From assembly GCA_035370245.1 (NCBI GenBank), contig DAOOVO010000007.1:8556-72555 (forward strand): a stretch of DNA of 64,000 bases, read 5' to 3'. Positions 45,025-53,564 of the stretch are shown here, piece by piece. A program made the position numbers and the translations under genes. Source of the DNA: Pseudobacteroides sp035370245. Lineage in GTDB: Bacteria; Bacillota; Clostridia; Acetivibrionales; DSM-2933. Position 1 is the stretch's first letter. Each line of letters opens with the position of its first letter. The notes below the pieces were generated by a model that searched no databases, was not told the DNA's origin, and saw nothing but the letters and a program-made list of their open reading frames with translations.

Positions 45025-46812
45025 TTGAAGTATTTCAAAGGAATAAGTTTTTATATAGTGCTTTTGGTTATAATACTGGCTATTCTGTCAATATTTAGTC
45101 TTAGTCAGGATCCTGAGACAAAAAGCTACACGTATTTGCTGTCTCAGCTAAATAAAGTTCAGTCAATTTCATTAGAAGGCACTAAAGCAACAGTTATAGC
45201 CCAAAAAGAAAAGTATACAGTTATTATACCGTCAATAGAAAAATTTATGGATGAAGTCAATCCTTATATAAAGAATAATCAAATAGCTTTGGAAGGAAAA
45301 CCTCTTTCAACTGCTCCATGGTGGGTAACCATTTTACCTACAGTCGGTCTTATAGTGATATTCATACTGTTCTGGGTATTTTTCCTGCAACAGTCACAAG
45401 GCGGAGGCGGAAACAGGGTTATGTCGTTCGGCAAGAGCCGTGCTAAAATGAGTGTGGACGAAAAGAAAAAGGTGACATTTGAGGATGTTGCCGGAGCAGA
45501 TGAAGAGAAGGAGGAGCTCAAAGAAATTGTTGAATTCCTTAAGATGCCAAGGAAGTTTGTGGAGCTTGGTGCAAGGATTCCAAAGGGAGTGTTGCTTGTA
45601 GGACCTCCTGGAACAGGTAAAACATTACTTGCAAAAGCAGTTTCAGGTGAAGCTGGAGTTCCGTTTTTCAGCATAAGCGGTTCCGACTTTGTTGAAATGT
45701 TTGTCGGGGTTGGAGCATCAAGGGTTAGAGATTTGTTTGAACAAGCAAAGAAAAATTCTCCATGTATTGTATTTATAGATGAAATAGATGCTGTCGGTAG
45801 ACATAGAGGTGCTGGACTCGGTGGAGGACATGATGAACGTGAGCAGACTCTTAATCAGCTCCTTGTTGAAATGGATGGTTTTGGACTTAATGAAGGCGTA
45901 ATCATATTGGCAGCTACCAATAGACCCGATATATTGGATCCGGCATTGCTAAGACCGGGAAGGTTTGACAGAAGGGTTGTTGTGGGATATCCGGATATAA
46001 AGGGAAGAGAGCAGATACTTAAGGTGCATTCGAGAGGAAAGCCTTTAGGTGACGATGTTAAGCTTGATGACATAGCAAAGAACACATCCGGATTTACAGG
46101 TGCAGATCTTGAGAACCTTCTTAACGAAGCGGCATTATTGGCTGCAAGGAAGGATAAGAAGGTAATAACATATGAAGAAATAAAAGAGGCTACTTTTAAG
46201 GTTGTTATGGGACCTGAGAAGAAGAGCCGTGTTATGAGTGAAAAGGAAAAGAAACTTACTGCTTATCATGAAGCAGGACATGCAATTGCAATTAAATTGG
46301 TTTCTTCCACAGACAGGGTTGACAGAATATCCATAATTCCTTCAGGAATGGCTGGCGGATATGTCTTTGGAAGACCTGAAGAAGATGTAAGCTATCGTAC
46401 CAAGAGCCAATTGCTTGAATCAATAGTTGTTTCATTAGGAGGAAGAGCTGCTGAAGAAATAGTTTTAGGAGAGATCAGTACAGGTGCCTCAAGCGATTTG
46501 AAACATGCTAACGGTGTGGCAAGAGATATAATTATTAAATATGGTATGAGTGACAAGCTCAGCAACCTTATTTTCAGAAACGAAAACGATGAAGTGTTTA
46601 TCGGAAGGGATTTTGCTCAGTCAAAGAATTATAGCGAAGAGACTGCATCCATAATTGACAGGGAAGTAAAGAATATAATAGATAGTGCATACGAGAGAAC
46701 ATTAAACATTCTTAAAGAAAATATTCATAAACTTCATGTTGTGGCAAAAACATTGATGGAGAAAGAAAAAATTGAAGGACCTGAGTTTGAGGAAATATTT
46801 GCAAGTGCATAA
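45025..46812 (+). CDS. ftsH: ATP-dependent zinc metalloprotease FtsH
   Basis: A 595-residue membrane AAA+ protease for quality control of membrane and short-lived proteins. It has two spans (about 8-26 and 100-122) flanking a short outer domain, Walker A GPPGTGKT (193-200), Walker B CIVFIDEIDAVGR, the second region of homology ATNRPDILDPALLRPGRFDR, and zinc ligands H415-E-A-G-H419. The start is a TTG at 45025, eight bases after AAGGAG; the GTG at 45016 overlaps the site. The 300-base gap before it holds an IS-like relic. Confidence 0.97.
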   Translation: MKYFKGISFYIVLLVIILAILSIFSLSQDPETKSYTYLLSQLNKVQSISLEGTKATVIAQKEKYTVIIPSIEKFMDEVNPYIKNNQIALEGKPLSTAPWWVTILPTVGLIVIFILFWVFFLQQSQGGGGNRVMSFGKSRAKMSVDEKKKVTFEDVAGADEEKEELKEIVEFLKMPRKFVELGARIPKGVLLVGPPGTGKTLLAKAVSGEAGVPFFSISGSDFVEMFVGVGASRVRDLFEQAKKNSPCIVFIDEIDAVGRHRGAGLGGGHDEREQTLNQLLVEMDGFGLNEGVIILAATNRPDILDPALLRPGRFDRRVVVGYPDIKGREQILKVHSRGKPLGDDVKLDDIAKNTSGFTGADLENLLNEAALLAARKDKKVITYEEIKEATFKVVMGPEKKSRVMSEKEKKLTAYHEAGHAIAIKLVSSTDRVDRISIIPSGMAGGYVFGRPEEDVSYRTKSQLLESIVVSLGGRAAEEIVLGEISTGASSDLKHANGVARDIIIKYGMSDKLSNLIFRNENDEVFIGRDFAQSKNYSEETASIIDREVKNIIDSAYERTLNILKENIHKLHVVAKTLMEKEKIEGPEFEEIFASA

Positions 46813-46834
46813 TGAAGTATGATGTTGTAATTGC

Positions 46835-46863
46835 TTGACTTATATGGTTAGTTATGTTATAGT
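46835..46863 (+). promoter_or_regulatory. metK promoter
   Basis: TTGACT (46835-46840), a 17-base spacer and TATAGT (46858-46863), about 75 bases ahead of the riboswitch. Confidence 0.82.
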
Positions 46864-46938
46864 GTATAAAAATGTAATTGAATAGTAATGGCTAAGAAAT
46901 AACAAACCAAGTTATTTCTAAAGCATTACATAAGAAAC

Positions 46939-47043
46939 CTTATCAAGAGAGGTGGAGGGACTGAGCCCTATGAAACCCGGCAACCGGCGTACTGTATCGG
47001 TGCCAATTCCTGCAGAATATATGTCATATTCTGAAAGATGAGG
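46939..47043 (+). promoter_or_regulatory. SAM-I riboswitch (S-box) aptamer
   Basis: The S-box landmarks occur in order: CTTATCAAGAGAGGTGGAGG, GACTGAGCCC, TGAAACCCGGCAACCG and GGTGCCAATTCC, then a variable hairpin (GCAGAATAT with ATATTCTG) and GAAAGATGAGG. When SAM binds, the downstream terminator should form and switch off metK. Confidence 0.97.
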
Positions 47044-47059
47044 AAAGCAAAAATAATTG

Positions 47060-47085
47060 CCTCTTCATTTTTGAAGAGGTTTTTT
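47060..47085 (+). terminator. Riboswitch expression-platform terminator
   Basis: CCTCTTCA pairs with TGAAGAGG across four bases and is followed by TTTTTT. The CCTCTTCA arm can instead pair with the GATGAGG at the aptamer end to form the antiterminator. Confidence 0.92.
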
Positions 47086-47162
47086 AGTTGTAATGAATAG
47101 ATCAATGATTGGTTATTACGATTGATTTTTTGGGTAAAAAATTAGAAAAAGGAGGAATAAAT

Positions 47163-48353
47163 ATGGGAAGAATTTTATTTACATCAGAATCTGTTACCGA
47201 GGGACATCCGGATAAAATATGTGACCAGATATCTGATGCAGTATTGGATGGAATATTTGAAAATGATCCAAATGCCAGAGTTGCTTGTGAAACAGCTGTA
47301 ACAACAGGTCTTGTAATGGTTATGGGGGAAATTACCACAAATTGTTATGTAGACATTCCGAAAATAGTAAGAAACACAATAAAGGAAATAGGTTATGACA
47401 GTGCCGAATACGGTTTTGATTATAAAACATGTGCTGTAATGACATCTATTGATGAGCAATCGCCTGACATAGCAATAGGTGTTGACAAAGCTCTCGAAGC
47501 TAAAAAAGGTGAAATGACTGATGATGAAATCGAAGCAATCGGTGCAGGCGACCAGGGAATGATGTTTGGTTTTGCCTGTGATGAGACTCCGGAGCTTATG
47601 CCAATGCCTATATCTTTAGCACATAAGCTGGTAAAGAAGCTCAGTGATGTTAGAAAGGCAGGAATTGTGAATTATTTAAGACCGGATGGAAAATCTCAGG
47701 TCACAGTTGAGTATGAGAATGACAGACCGATTAGAATAGACACAGTTTTAATATCGACACAGCACGGACCGGAAGTTGACCATGCAACAATTGAAAAGGA
47801 TATAATAGAGCATGTTATCAAGCCTGTCATACCAGCAGAGCTCATAGATGCCAATACAAAATTCCTTGTTAATCCTACAGGGCGTTTTGTGGTAGGCGGA
47901 CCGCAGGGAGATTCTGGCCTTACAGGAAGAAAAATCATTGTTGATACTTATGGCGGGTATGCAAGGCATGGAGGCGGTGCTTTTTCAGGTAAGGACCCTA
48001 CAAAGGTTGACCGTTCAGCTGCATATGCTGCAAGGTATGTGGCTAAGAATATAGTGGCTGCAGGCCTGGCTAAAAAGTGTGAGGTACAGTTGGCATATGC
48101 TATAGGTGTTGCAAAGCCGGTATCAATTATGATTGATACATTTGGAACAGGCAAAATTTCAGAGGACAAGCTGGTTAAATTAGTACAGAAACACTTTGAC
48201 TTAAGACCGGCAGGAATAATTAAAACATTGAATCTGAGAAGACCTATATATAGAAATACTGCTGCTTACGGCCATTTTGGACGTACAGACATAGAACTGT
48301 CATGGGAAAAGACGGATAAGGCCGAGTTGTTGAAAAGAGAAGCTGAATTGTAG
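47163..48353 (+). CDS. metK: S-adenosylmethionine synthetase
   Basis: A 396-residue enzyme that makes SAM from methionine and ATP. The motifs LFTSESVTEGHPDKICDQISDAVLD, GAGDQGMMFGFACDET, and GGAFSGKDPTKVDRSAAYAARYVAKN are all intact. The ATG at 47163 follows AAGGAGG; a longer frame from 47109 has no site. It is controlled by the SAM-I riboswitch in its leader, giving product feedback. Confidence 0.98.
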   Translation: MGRILFTSESVTEGHPDKICDQISDAVLDGIFENDPNARVACETAVTTGLVMVMGEITTNCYVDIPKIVRNTIKEIGYDSAEYGFDYKTCAVMTSIDEQSPDIAIGVDKALEAKKGEMTDDEIEAIGAGDQGMMFGFACDETPELMPMPISLAHKLVKKLSDVRKAGIVNYLRPDGKSQVTVEYENDRPIRIDTVLISTQHGPEVDHATIEKDIIEHVIKPVIPAELIDANTKFLVNPTGRFVVGGPQGDSGLTGRKIIVDTYGGYARHGGGAFSGKDPTKVDRSAAYAARYVAKNIVAAGLAKKCEVQLAYAIGVAKPVSIMIDTFGTGKISEDKLVKLVQKHFDLRPAGIIKTLNLRRPIYRNTAAYGHFGRTDIELSWEKTDKAELLKREAEL

Positions 48354-48384
48354 AATAATGTAAATAAAATTGTAACCAATCTTC

Positions 48385-48414
48385 CACCTCCATAATAATC
48401 TAATTATGGGGGTG
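48385..48414 (+). terminator. Hairpin between metK and the next gene
   Basis: CACCTCCATAA pairs with TTATGGGGGTG (one G-U) around eight bases, followed by TTTGTATTGTTT. It may terminate metK, but its 3' arm is also the ribosome site of the next gene. Confidence 0.6.
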
Positions 48415-48420
48415 TTTGTA

Positions 48421-48768
48421 TTGTTTGACCTAATACCTGAAATACTGCTATATCTCTTTGCTTTTTATGGCATTGTATCACTTATTGCCAGCATTACTGA
48501 ATCCATTAATAGAGGGAAAAAATTTAAAAATCCGGGTGTTAAACAGGTAATTCTTCTAAAGGACCAGCAGGATACGGCAGAAGGTATTATAAAAGCAATG
48601 CTGTCGGAGAAGGTGTCAAAAGCTATTGTTTCAGATGGCAAGCTTTATATAGTGGATATGGGATCACATGATGAGACATTACATATTTTGAAAAGGCTTA
48701 AGAGAAAATATGAAAACATAGAAATTTTTAACGTGGATGAGAAAGAACAGATTTTCCACATTCATTAG
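48421..48768 (+). CDS. Small membrane-anchored protein of unknown function
   Basis: A protein of about 116 residues: one N-terminal membrane span (about 5-25; LLYLFAFYGIVSLIASI) and a soluble domain of alternating helices and strands (KQVILLKDQQDTAEGIIKAMLSEKVSKAIVSDGKLYIVDMGSHDETLHILKRL). I do not recognise the family. The start is probably the TTG at 48421, six bases after GGGGGTG; the ATG at 48406 lies inside that region and lacks its own site. The ribosome site is in a hairpin. It lies between metK and recD2. Confidence 0.7.
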   Translation: MFDLIPEILLYLFAFYGIVSLIASITESINRGKKFKNPGVKQVILLKDQQDTAEGIIKAMLSEKVSKAIVSDGKLYIVDMGSHDETLHILKRLKRKYENIEIFNVDEKEQIFHIH

Positions 48769-48856
48769 TTTGAATGGTGTATTCAAATCTGGTAGTATAT
48801 AATATGGAGAATGAGTAATCAAACTATTAATATAAATGCATGAGGAGCATGGCCAG

Positions 48857-51085
48857 GTGGATGCATTAATTACTATAGAAGGAACCGTTGAGGATATTAT
48901 ATATACCAATGAAGCAAACGGGTATACCGTTTGTGATGTTAAAAACAGCAAAGATTTGGTCACGGCTGTGGGGATTATGCCTTTCTTAACGATAGGCGAG
49001 TCAGTAAAGATTGTGGGCAGATGGATTGAGCATCCCGATTATGGGGAGCAGTTCAAGGTAGAGTACTATGAGAAGCTGTTACCAAAGACTTCTGAAGCTA
49101 TAGAAAAATATCTTGCTTCAGGAGTCTTAAAAGGAATTGGGCCTGCCACAGCTGCTAAAATTGTTAAAAAGTTTGGGGAGGATACTTTAAATATAATAGG
49201 TTTTAATCCCCAGCAGTTATCCCTTGTAAAGGGAATTAGTCTCGAAAAGGCGATTAAAATTGGACAGGCCTTCAACGAACAGCAAGGTCTTAGGAATGTT
49301 ATGCTCTTTTTTCAGGAGTATGGCATTAGCCCTTCTCATTCCATTAAAATATACAAGGTCTTTGGAGACAGGGCTATTGATGAGATAAAAGAAAATCCAT
49401 ATAAATTGTCCGAGCAGATATTCGGTATAACATTTAAAATAGCTGACAAGCTGGCTATGAGTTTAGGAATTGATCCTTTGTCAATTTACAGGCTATGCAG
49501 CGGTATTAAGCATGTATTGACCCTTTCTGCAACCAATGGTCACACATACCTTCCGGAAGACAAATTGATGGAGATGACTTCACAGCTTTTAGATGTTCGA
49601 ATTGATGAGATAAAAGATGCATGTATCAGACTTCTTATGGACAAGGCTATTTTTATGGAAAAGGGGTCGGATTGCAACAGGATTTATCTAAGCTCATTAT
49701 ATAATGCGGAGATATCGGTTTGTAAAAAGCTCATTATGCTTTCATCGGTTGAGTTTCAAAACGACCCGGAAGAGTTGGAAAGAAGAATAAATGATATTGA
49801 GAAGGAAGAAGGAATTGTTTTTGCCCAAAATCAGCTGTTAGCATTAAAAGAGGCATTATCTCACGGTGTCATAGTGATTACCGGAGGCCCTGGAACAGGA
49901 AAAACTACCATAATAAAAAGCATTATCAAGCTTATGCAAAGTGAAGGCTATAATGTTGCTCTTACAGCACCAACGGGCAGAGCAGCAAAAAGGATGACCG
50001 AAACCACCGGATTTGAAGCAAAAACTATTCATAGGCTTCTAGAGATAGGCTATAGTTCGGACAATGATGAAATGATATTCACAAAGTCGGATTCAAATCC
50101 CATAGAGGCTGATGCTATAATAGTCGATGAGATGTCAATGGTTGATATAATACTTATGAATAACCTCTTAAAAGCTGTTGAGCCTGGTACCAGGCTGATA
50201 TTGGTGGGGGATGTGGACCAATTGCCTTCCGTTGGACCGGGAAATGTGTTAAAGGATATTATTGCCAGCAATATGATCGGTATGGTACGATTGACGGATA
50301 TTTTCAGGCAAGCAGAGGAAAGCATGATAGTTGTCAATGCACATAGAATAAATAAGGGGGACATGCCTTATCTCAATGTAAAAGGGAAGGATTTCTTCTT
50401 TATGCCCCGAAATAATGGAGAACAAATTGTATCTACAATTGCGGAGCTTTGCTGTAAAAGGCTTCCTGCCACATATAATTATGATCCCATGAAGCATATT
50501 CAAGTTCTTACACCCACCAAAAAAGGGCCTACAGGCGTAGTGAACATGAACAAGGTGCTTCAAAAGTACTTGAATCCCGAGGATAGACCCAAAAGGGAGA
50601 AAGCGTACAGGGATTATATTTTTCGTGAAGGTGACCGGGTCATGCAAATCAGGAATAATTATTCTATAAGATGGGAAAAGCCAGGGCTTTTTTCATCCGA
50701 GGGACAGGGAGTATTTAACGGTGATACCGGAATTATACATGAAATTGATAATGATGAGCATTTTATAAAAGTTGTTTTTGACGATGACAAGATTGTGGAG
50801 TATGACTTCAGTATTTTAGATGAAATAGAGCCGGCTTATGCCATTACCATTCATAAAAGTCAGGGAAGTGAATTCCCTGTTGTTATAATACCTTTATACA
50901 GCGGACCTGAGGTATTGTTAACAAGGAATCTTCTTTATACAGCTATCACAAGAGCAAAAGATATGGTTATACTTGTAGGCTATGAGAATGTTCTTAAGCT
51001 TATGGTCAATAATCTAAGGGAGATGCAAAGATATTCAAGCCTGTCGGAAAAGCTTGTAAAGGGCTTTATTGGAGAATATTTTTAG
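48857..51085 (+). CDS. recD2: RecD2-type 5'-3' DNA helicase
   Basis: A superfamily 1B helicase of about 742 residues that works without RecBC. It has an N-terminal OB-like domain, a helix-hairpin-helix region (LKGIGPATAAKIVKKFGEDTLNII), a middle domain, Walker A GGPGTGKTT near residue 345, VDEMSMVD, GDVDQLPSVGPGNVL, and C-terminal AITIHKSQGSEFPVV and LLYTAITRAKDMVIL. The start is most likely the GTG at 48857, nine bases after GAGGAG; the ATG at 48836 has no site. It is probably involved in replication fork repair. Confidence 0.94.
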   Translation: MDALITIEGTVEDIIYTNEANGYTVCDVKNSKDLVTAVGIMPFLTIGESVKIVGRWIEHPDYGEQFKVEYYEKLLPKTSEAIEKYLASGVLKGIGPATAAKIVKKFGEDTLNIIGFNPQQLSLVKGISLEKAIKIGQAFNEQQGLRNVMLFFQEYGISPSHSIKIYKVFGDRAIDEIKENPYKLSEQIFGITFKIADKLAMSLGIDPLSIYRLCSGIKHVLTLSATNGHTYLPEDKLMEMTSQLLDVRIDEIKDACIRLLMDKAIFMEKGSDCNRIYLSSLYNAEISVCKKLIMLSSVEFQNDPEELERRINDIEKEEGIVFAQNQLLALKEALSHGVIVITGGPGTGKTTIIKSIIKLMQSEGYNVALTAPTGRAAKRMTETTGFEAKTIHRLLEIGYSSDNDEMIFTKSDSNPIEADAIIVDEMSMVDIILMNNLLKAVEPGTRLILVGDVDQLPSVGPGNVLKDIIASNMIGMVRLTDIFRQAEESMIVVNAHRINKGDMPYLNVKGKDFFFMPRNNGEQIVSTIAELCCKRLPATYNYDPMKHIQVLTPTKKGPTGVVNMNKVLQKYLNPEDRPKREKAYRDYIFREGDRVMQIRNNYSIRWEKPGLFSSEGQGVFNGDTGIIHEIDNDEHFIKVVFDDDKIVEYDFSILDEIEPAYAITIHKSQGSEFPVVIIPLYSGPEVLLTRNLLYTAITRAKDMVILVGYENVLKLMVNNLREMQRYSSLSEKLVKGFIGEYF

Positions 51086-51144
51086 TCATTTTGCCGTCTA
51101 AATGCTTTTCGCAAAAAATATCACTAAATTATAAAAACAACGGT

Positions 51145-51172
51145 TAACAAATGAATAAGTTTATACCGATAT
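51145..51172 (+). promoter_or_regulatory. Sigma-D-like promoter of comF
   Basis: TAAC, 16 bases, then ACCGATAT, against the sigma-D/sigma-28 consensus TAAA-N15-GCCGATAT. The downstream bases ATATAATA are identical to those after the flgM promoter. Confidence 0.55.
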
Positions 51173-51219
51173 ATATAATAGAATATTGAAAACAATGAAG
51201 TATGGATCGGGGTGGCCAT

Positions 51220-51885
51220 ATGCTTAAGCAACTGATTAATATGGTATTTCCGATAAAATGTATCTTTTGCGGACGAATATTGGAGTTTGACAGAAGGCTT
51301 TCAATATGTGATGAGTGTTATGGCAAAATACCCTTCCTGGATGACCGAATATTTGAACTAGGCCCCGCATACTCATTTGATAATTGCATATGTCTTTGCG
51401 AATACAGCGGCATAATAAAAGATGCTATAAAGCGGTATAAATTTAACAATAAACCTTCATACTACCGGACTTTTGGAGCATTGTTGGCTGATAAGATTAA
51501 GAAAGTTGCCCTAATTGACCATCAGCATGTCATTGTAAGCGTACCCCTTAACAAAGAAAGATACGCTCAGAGAGGTTACAATCAATCATATTTGATCTCC
51601 CAATATATAAGCAAGCTGCTAAAAATAAGTGAAAAGTCTTATGTCTTAAGGAAAGTAAGGAATACAGGGGTTCAAAGTCTTATGAAAAGGGAGCTAAGAG
51701 TAAAGAATGTTGAAGGAGCCTATAAAGTCTGTTACCCTGATAGCATCAAAGGAAGAAAAGTGTTTTTAGTAGATGATATATTGACTACCGGAAGTACTCT
51801 ATCTGAATGCAGCAGGGTTTTGAAAGAATCAGGTGCTGTTGAAGTCACAGCTGTTGCTATTGCATCAGGTAAAAAATTCGAGTGA
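51220..51885 (+). CDS. comFC: ComF-family phosphoribosyltransferase-like protein
   Basis: A 221-residue ComFC-type protein: N-terminal zinc finger (KCIFCGR, then CDECYG), and a phosphoribosyltransferase fold with VSVPLNKERYAQRGYNQSYLIS and the PRPP motif VFLVDDILTTGSTLSEC. In Bacillus, comFC acts in DNA uptake and heads the yvyF-flgM run. The ATG at 51220 follows GGGGTGG; a longer frame from 51202 is unlikely. It precedes yvyF by 13 bases. Confidence 0.9.
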   Translation: MLKQLINMVFPIKCIFCGRILEFDRRLSICDECYGKIPFLDDRIFELGPAYSFDNCICLCEYSGIIKDAIKRYKFNNKPSYYRTFGALLADKIKKVALIDHQHVIVSVPLNKERYAQRGYNQSYLISQYISKLLKISEKSYVLRKVRNTGVQSLMKRELRVKNVEGAYKVCYPDSIKGRKVFLVDDILTTGSTLSECSRVLKESGAVEVTAVAIASGKKFE

Positions 51886-51898
51886 ATGGAGGATTAAT

Positions 51899-52324
51899 AT
51901 GGCTGATATTAGAAACTGTAAAAATTGTGGACGTATTTTCAATTATTTAGGAAAACCCATTTGTCCCGATTGCGTTAAAGCTGATGAGGATGATTTCAAG
52001 AGGGTAAAGGAATACTTGTATAAATACCCCGGAACTTCCATGACGAAGGTAGCGGAAGAACTGGGAGTAACTATGCAGCAAATTAAAAGGTATTTGAGGG
52101 AAGGACGCTTAGAGATCGTCGGAGATGATCCTAACATAATATTGTCATGCGAGCTCTGCGGCAAATCAATAAAAACAGGTCGTTTCTGTGACCTTTGTGT
52201 AGGAGGCCTGACAAGGGATTTGGAAAAAACAGCTGCTGAGATCAGTGAAAGTATTTCTTCTACTTCATCAGGAAATAGAAAGTATGAATTGAAGTATCTG
52301 AATAAAACAATTAAAAAGAAATAA
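51899..52324 (+). CDS. yvyF: YvyF-like flagellar operon protein (TIGR03826)
   Basis: A 141-residue protein with two zinc knuckles (CKNCGRIF...CPDC and CELCGKS...CDLC) around a winged helix (SMTKVAEELGVTMQQIKRYLREGRLEIVGDD). The family sits between comF and flgM in Firmicutes; its role is undefined but linked to flagella. The start follows GGAGG. Confidence 0.92.
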   Translation: MADIRNCKNCGRIFNYLGKPICPDCVKADEDDFKRVKEYLYKYPGTSMTKVAEELGVTMQQIKRYLREGRLEIVGDDPNIILSCELCGKSIKTGRFCDLCVGGLTRDLEKTAAEISESISSTSSGNRKYELKYLNKTIKKK

Positions 52325-52644
52325 AACTCATATTTTATTGCAAAAAAGTGTAAAGTATAATAAATATGACACCGATAAAGTTATTGAACGACGAAGTTCT
52401 TCCAAACAAACTATAAATAATATTTTTTACAATGCCGATATATATAATAAGAGAAATAGTTTTTAGAATAATATAAATATGATAAATATATAAAATTATG
52501 ATAATATTATATGTAGGGGAATAACAAATTTCCTAAAAAACCCCAGATACAAAAGTATAATATTAGAAATGATAAAAATTGAATTTATATAAAATTATAT
52601 AAATATAAGTAAATATTTAAAATTTTTGAAAGTAGGTGGTAATT
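52325..52644 (+). other. Intergenic region before flgM
   Basis: 320 AT-rich bases between yvyF and flgM. Apart from the sigma-D-like promoter at 52414 I see no coding frame, terminator or RNA motif. Confidence 0.6.
52414..52441 (+). promoter_or_regulatory. Sigma-D promoter of flgM
   Basis: TAAA at 52414-52417, 16 bases, then GCCGATAT at 52434-52441: both boxes match the sigma-D consensus exactly, with one base extra in the spacer. It lies about 200 bases before flgM. Confidence 0.85.
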
Positions 52645-52932
52645 ATGAGGATTAATGGAGATGTTACAAAAATCTCCGGGATCTACAACAAGAACAAAAA
52701 TGTCGACAAGGTTGAAAAGACAGAATCTATCGCAACGAAAAAGGATATTTTATCAATATCCAAAGGGGGAAAAGATTTTCAAACAGCAATGAAGGCATTA
52801 AAGGACATTCCGGATATAAGGTATGAGAAGGTCAGCAGTATACAGGAGAAGTACGATAAAGGAGAGTATAATGTGAGCAGCAGCGATTTGGCGGATAAGA
52901 TGATCGATTATATAAAGAATAAAAGCGAGTAG
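52645..52932 (+). CDS. flgM: Anti-sigma-D factor FlgM
   Basis: A 95-residue FlgM, which holds the flagellar sigma factor inactive until the hook is complete. The C-terminal sigma-binding part (about 35-95; DILSISKGGKDFQTAMKALKDIPDIRYEKVSSIQEKYDKGEYNVSSSDLADKMIDYIKN) is characteristic. AGGTGG precedes the ATG at 52645. It is itself read from a sigma-D promoter, a negative feedback loop. Confidence 0.94.
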   Translation: MRINGDVTKISGIYNKNKNVDKVEKTESIATKKDILSISKGGKDFQTAMKALKDIPDIRYEKVSSIQEKYDKGEYNVSSSDLADKMIDYIKNKSE

Positions 52933-52953
52933 TGACATAAGACTTGGTTGAGT

Positions 52954-52979
52954 TTTGCGGGATATTTATATCCCGCAAA
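52954..52979 (+). other. Tight 12-bp hairpin between flgM and flgN
   Basis: TTTGCGGGATAT and its exact complement are separated by two bases. There is no T-run, so termination would be weak; it may be a processing or attenuation site between the two genes. Confidence 0.7.
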
Positions 52980-53035
52980 TATTCTATAAAGAGAAAATTT
53001 TATTTAATGGAAACTATGGTATGGGGGTGGCACTT

Positions 53036-53533
53036 TTGGAAGCTGTTTTTAATGAATTGATTGATGTTTTGGATCAGGAAATTGATATATACAATGATAT
53101 TTTTAAGATATCGAGAGATAAAACGGGAATCATAGTTGAGGGAAATGTTGATGGACTGGAAAAAATAGTACAGGAAGAGCAGAAATTAGTAGTGAAAGTT
53201 GCCCAAATGGAGAATCAAAGAAATATTATATTATACAAAATATCCAGGGCTTTAGCAATGAAGGCGGATGAAATAACATTATCCACTCTTATAGATAATA
53301 CTGAAGGACCCATAAGGGACAAACTTAAGGACCGGCAGCAGGGATTACAAAAACTTATTAATGAGCTTATGGAGTGCAATAACATAAATTCAAAGCTTAT
53401 CAGAAATTCGTTGGATTATATAGATTTTTCCATAAATCTTATTGCTGCATCGGAAAGCCAGGATAACAATTACGGTATGGATGCAGAAAAGTCCAGTGTA
53501 AAATCAAAAAGCAAATTTGACCTCAAAGTATAG
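53036..53533 (+). CDS. flgN: FlgN-family export chaperone
   Basis: A helical protein of about 165 residues in the FlgN family, a chaperone for the hook-associated proteins FlgK and FlgL. It is mostly coiled-coil (LLEAVFNELIDVLDQEIDIYNDIFKISRDKTGIIVEGNVDGLEKIVQEEQKLV) with the helical tail MECNNINSKLIRNSLDYIDFSINLI. The start is probably the TTG at 53036, five bases after GGGGGTGG; earlier frames read through that site. It precedes its presumed clients. Confidence 0.85.
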   Translation: MEAVFNELIDVLDQEIDIYNDIFKISRDKTGIIVEGNVDGLEKIVQEEQKLVVKVAQMENQRNIILYKISRALAMKADEITLSTLIDNTEGPIRDKLKDRQQGLQKLINELMECNNINSKLIRNSLDYIDFSINLIAASESQDNNYGMDAEKSSVKSKSKFDLKV

Positions 53534-53564
53534 TCGGAGAAAAGGTTGACAGGAGGCGTAAAGG

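Noticed and set aside
52955..53035. Extended flgN start in front of the TTG
   Set aside because: It would begin inside the flgM-flgN hairpin and read through the GGGGGTGG ribosome site.
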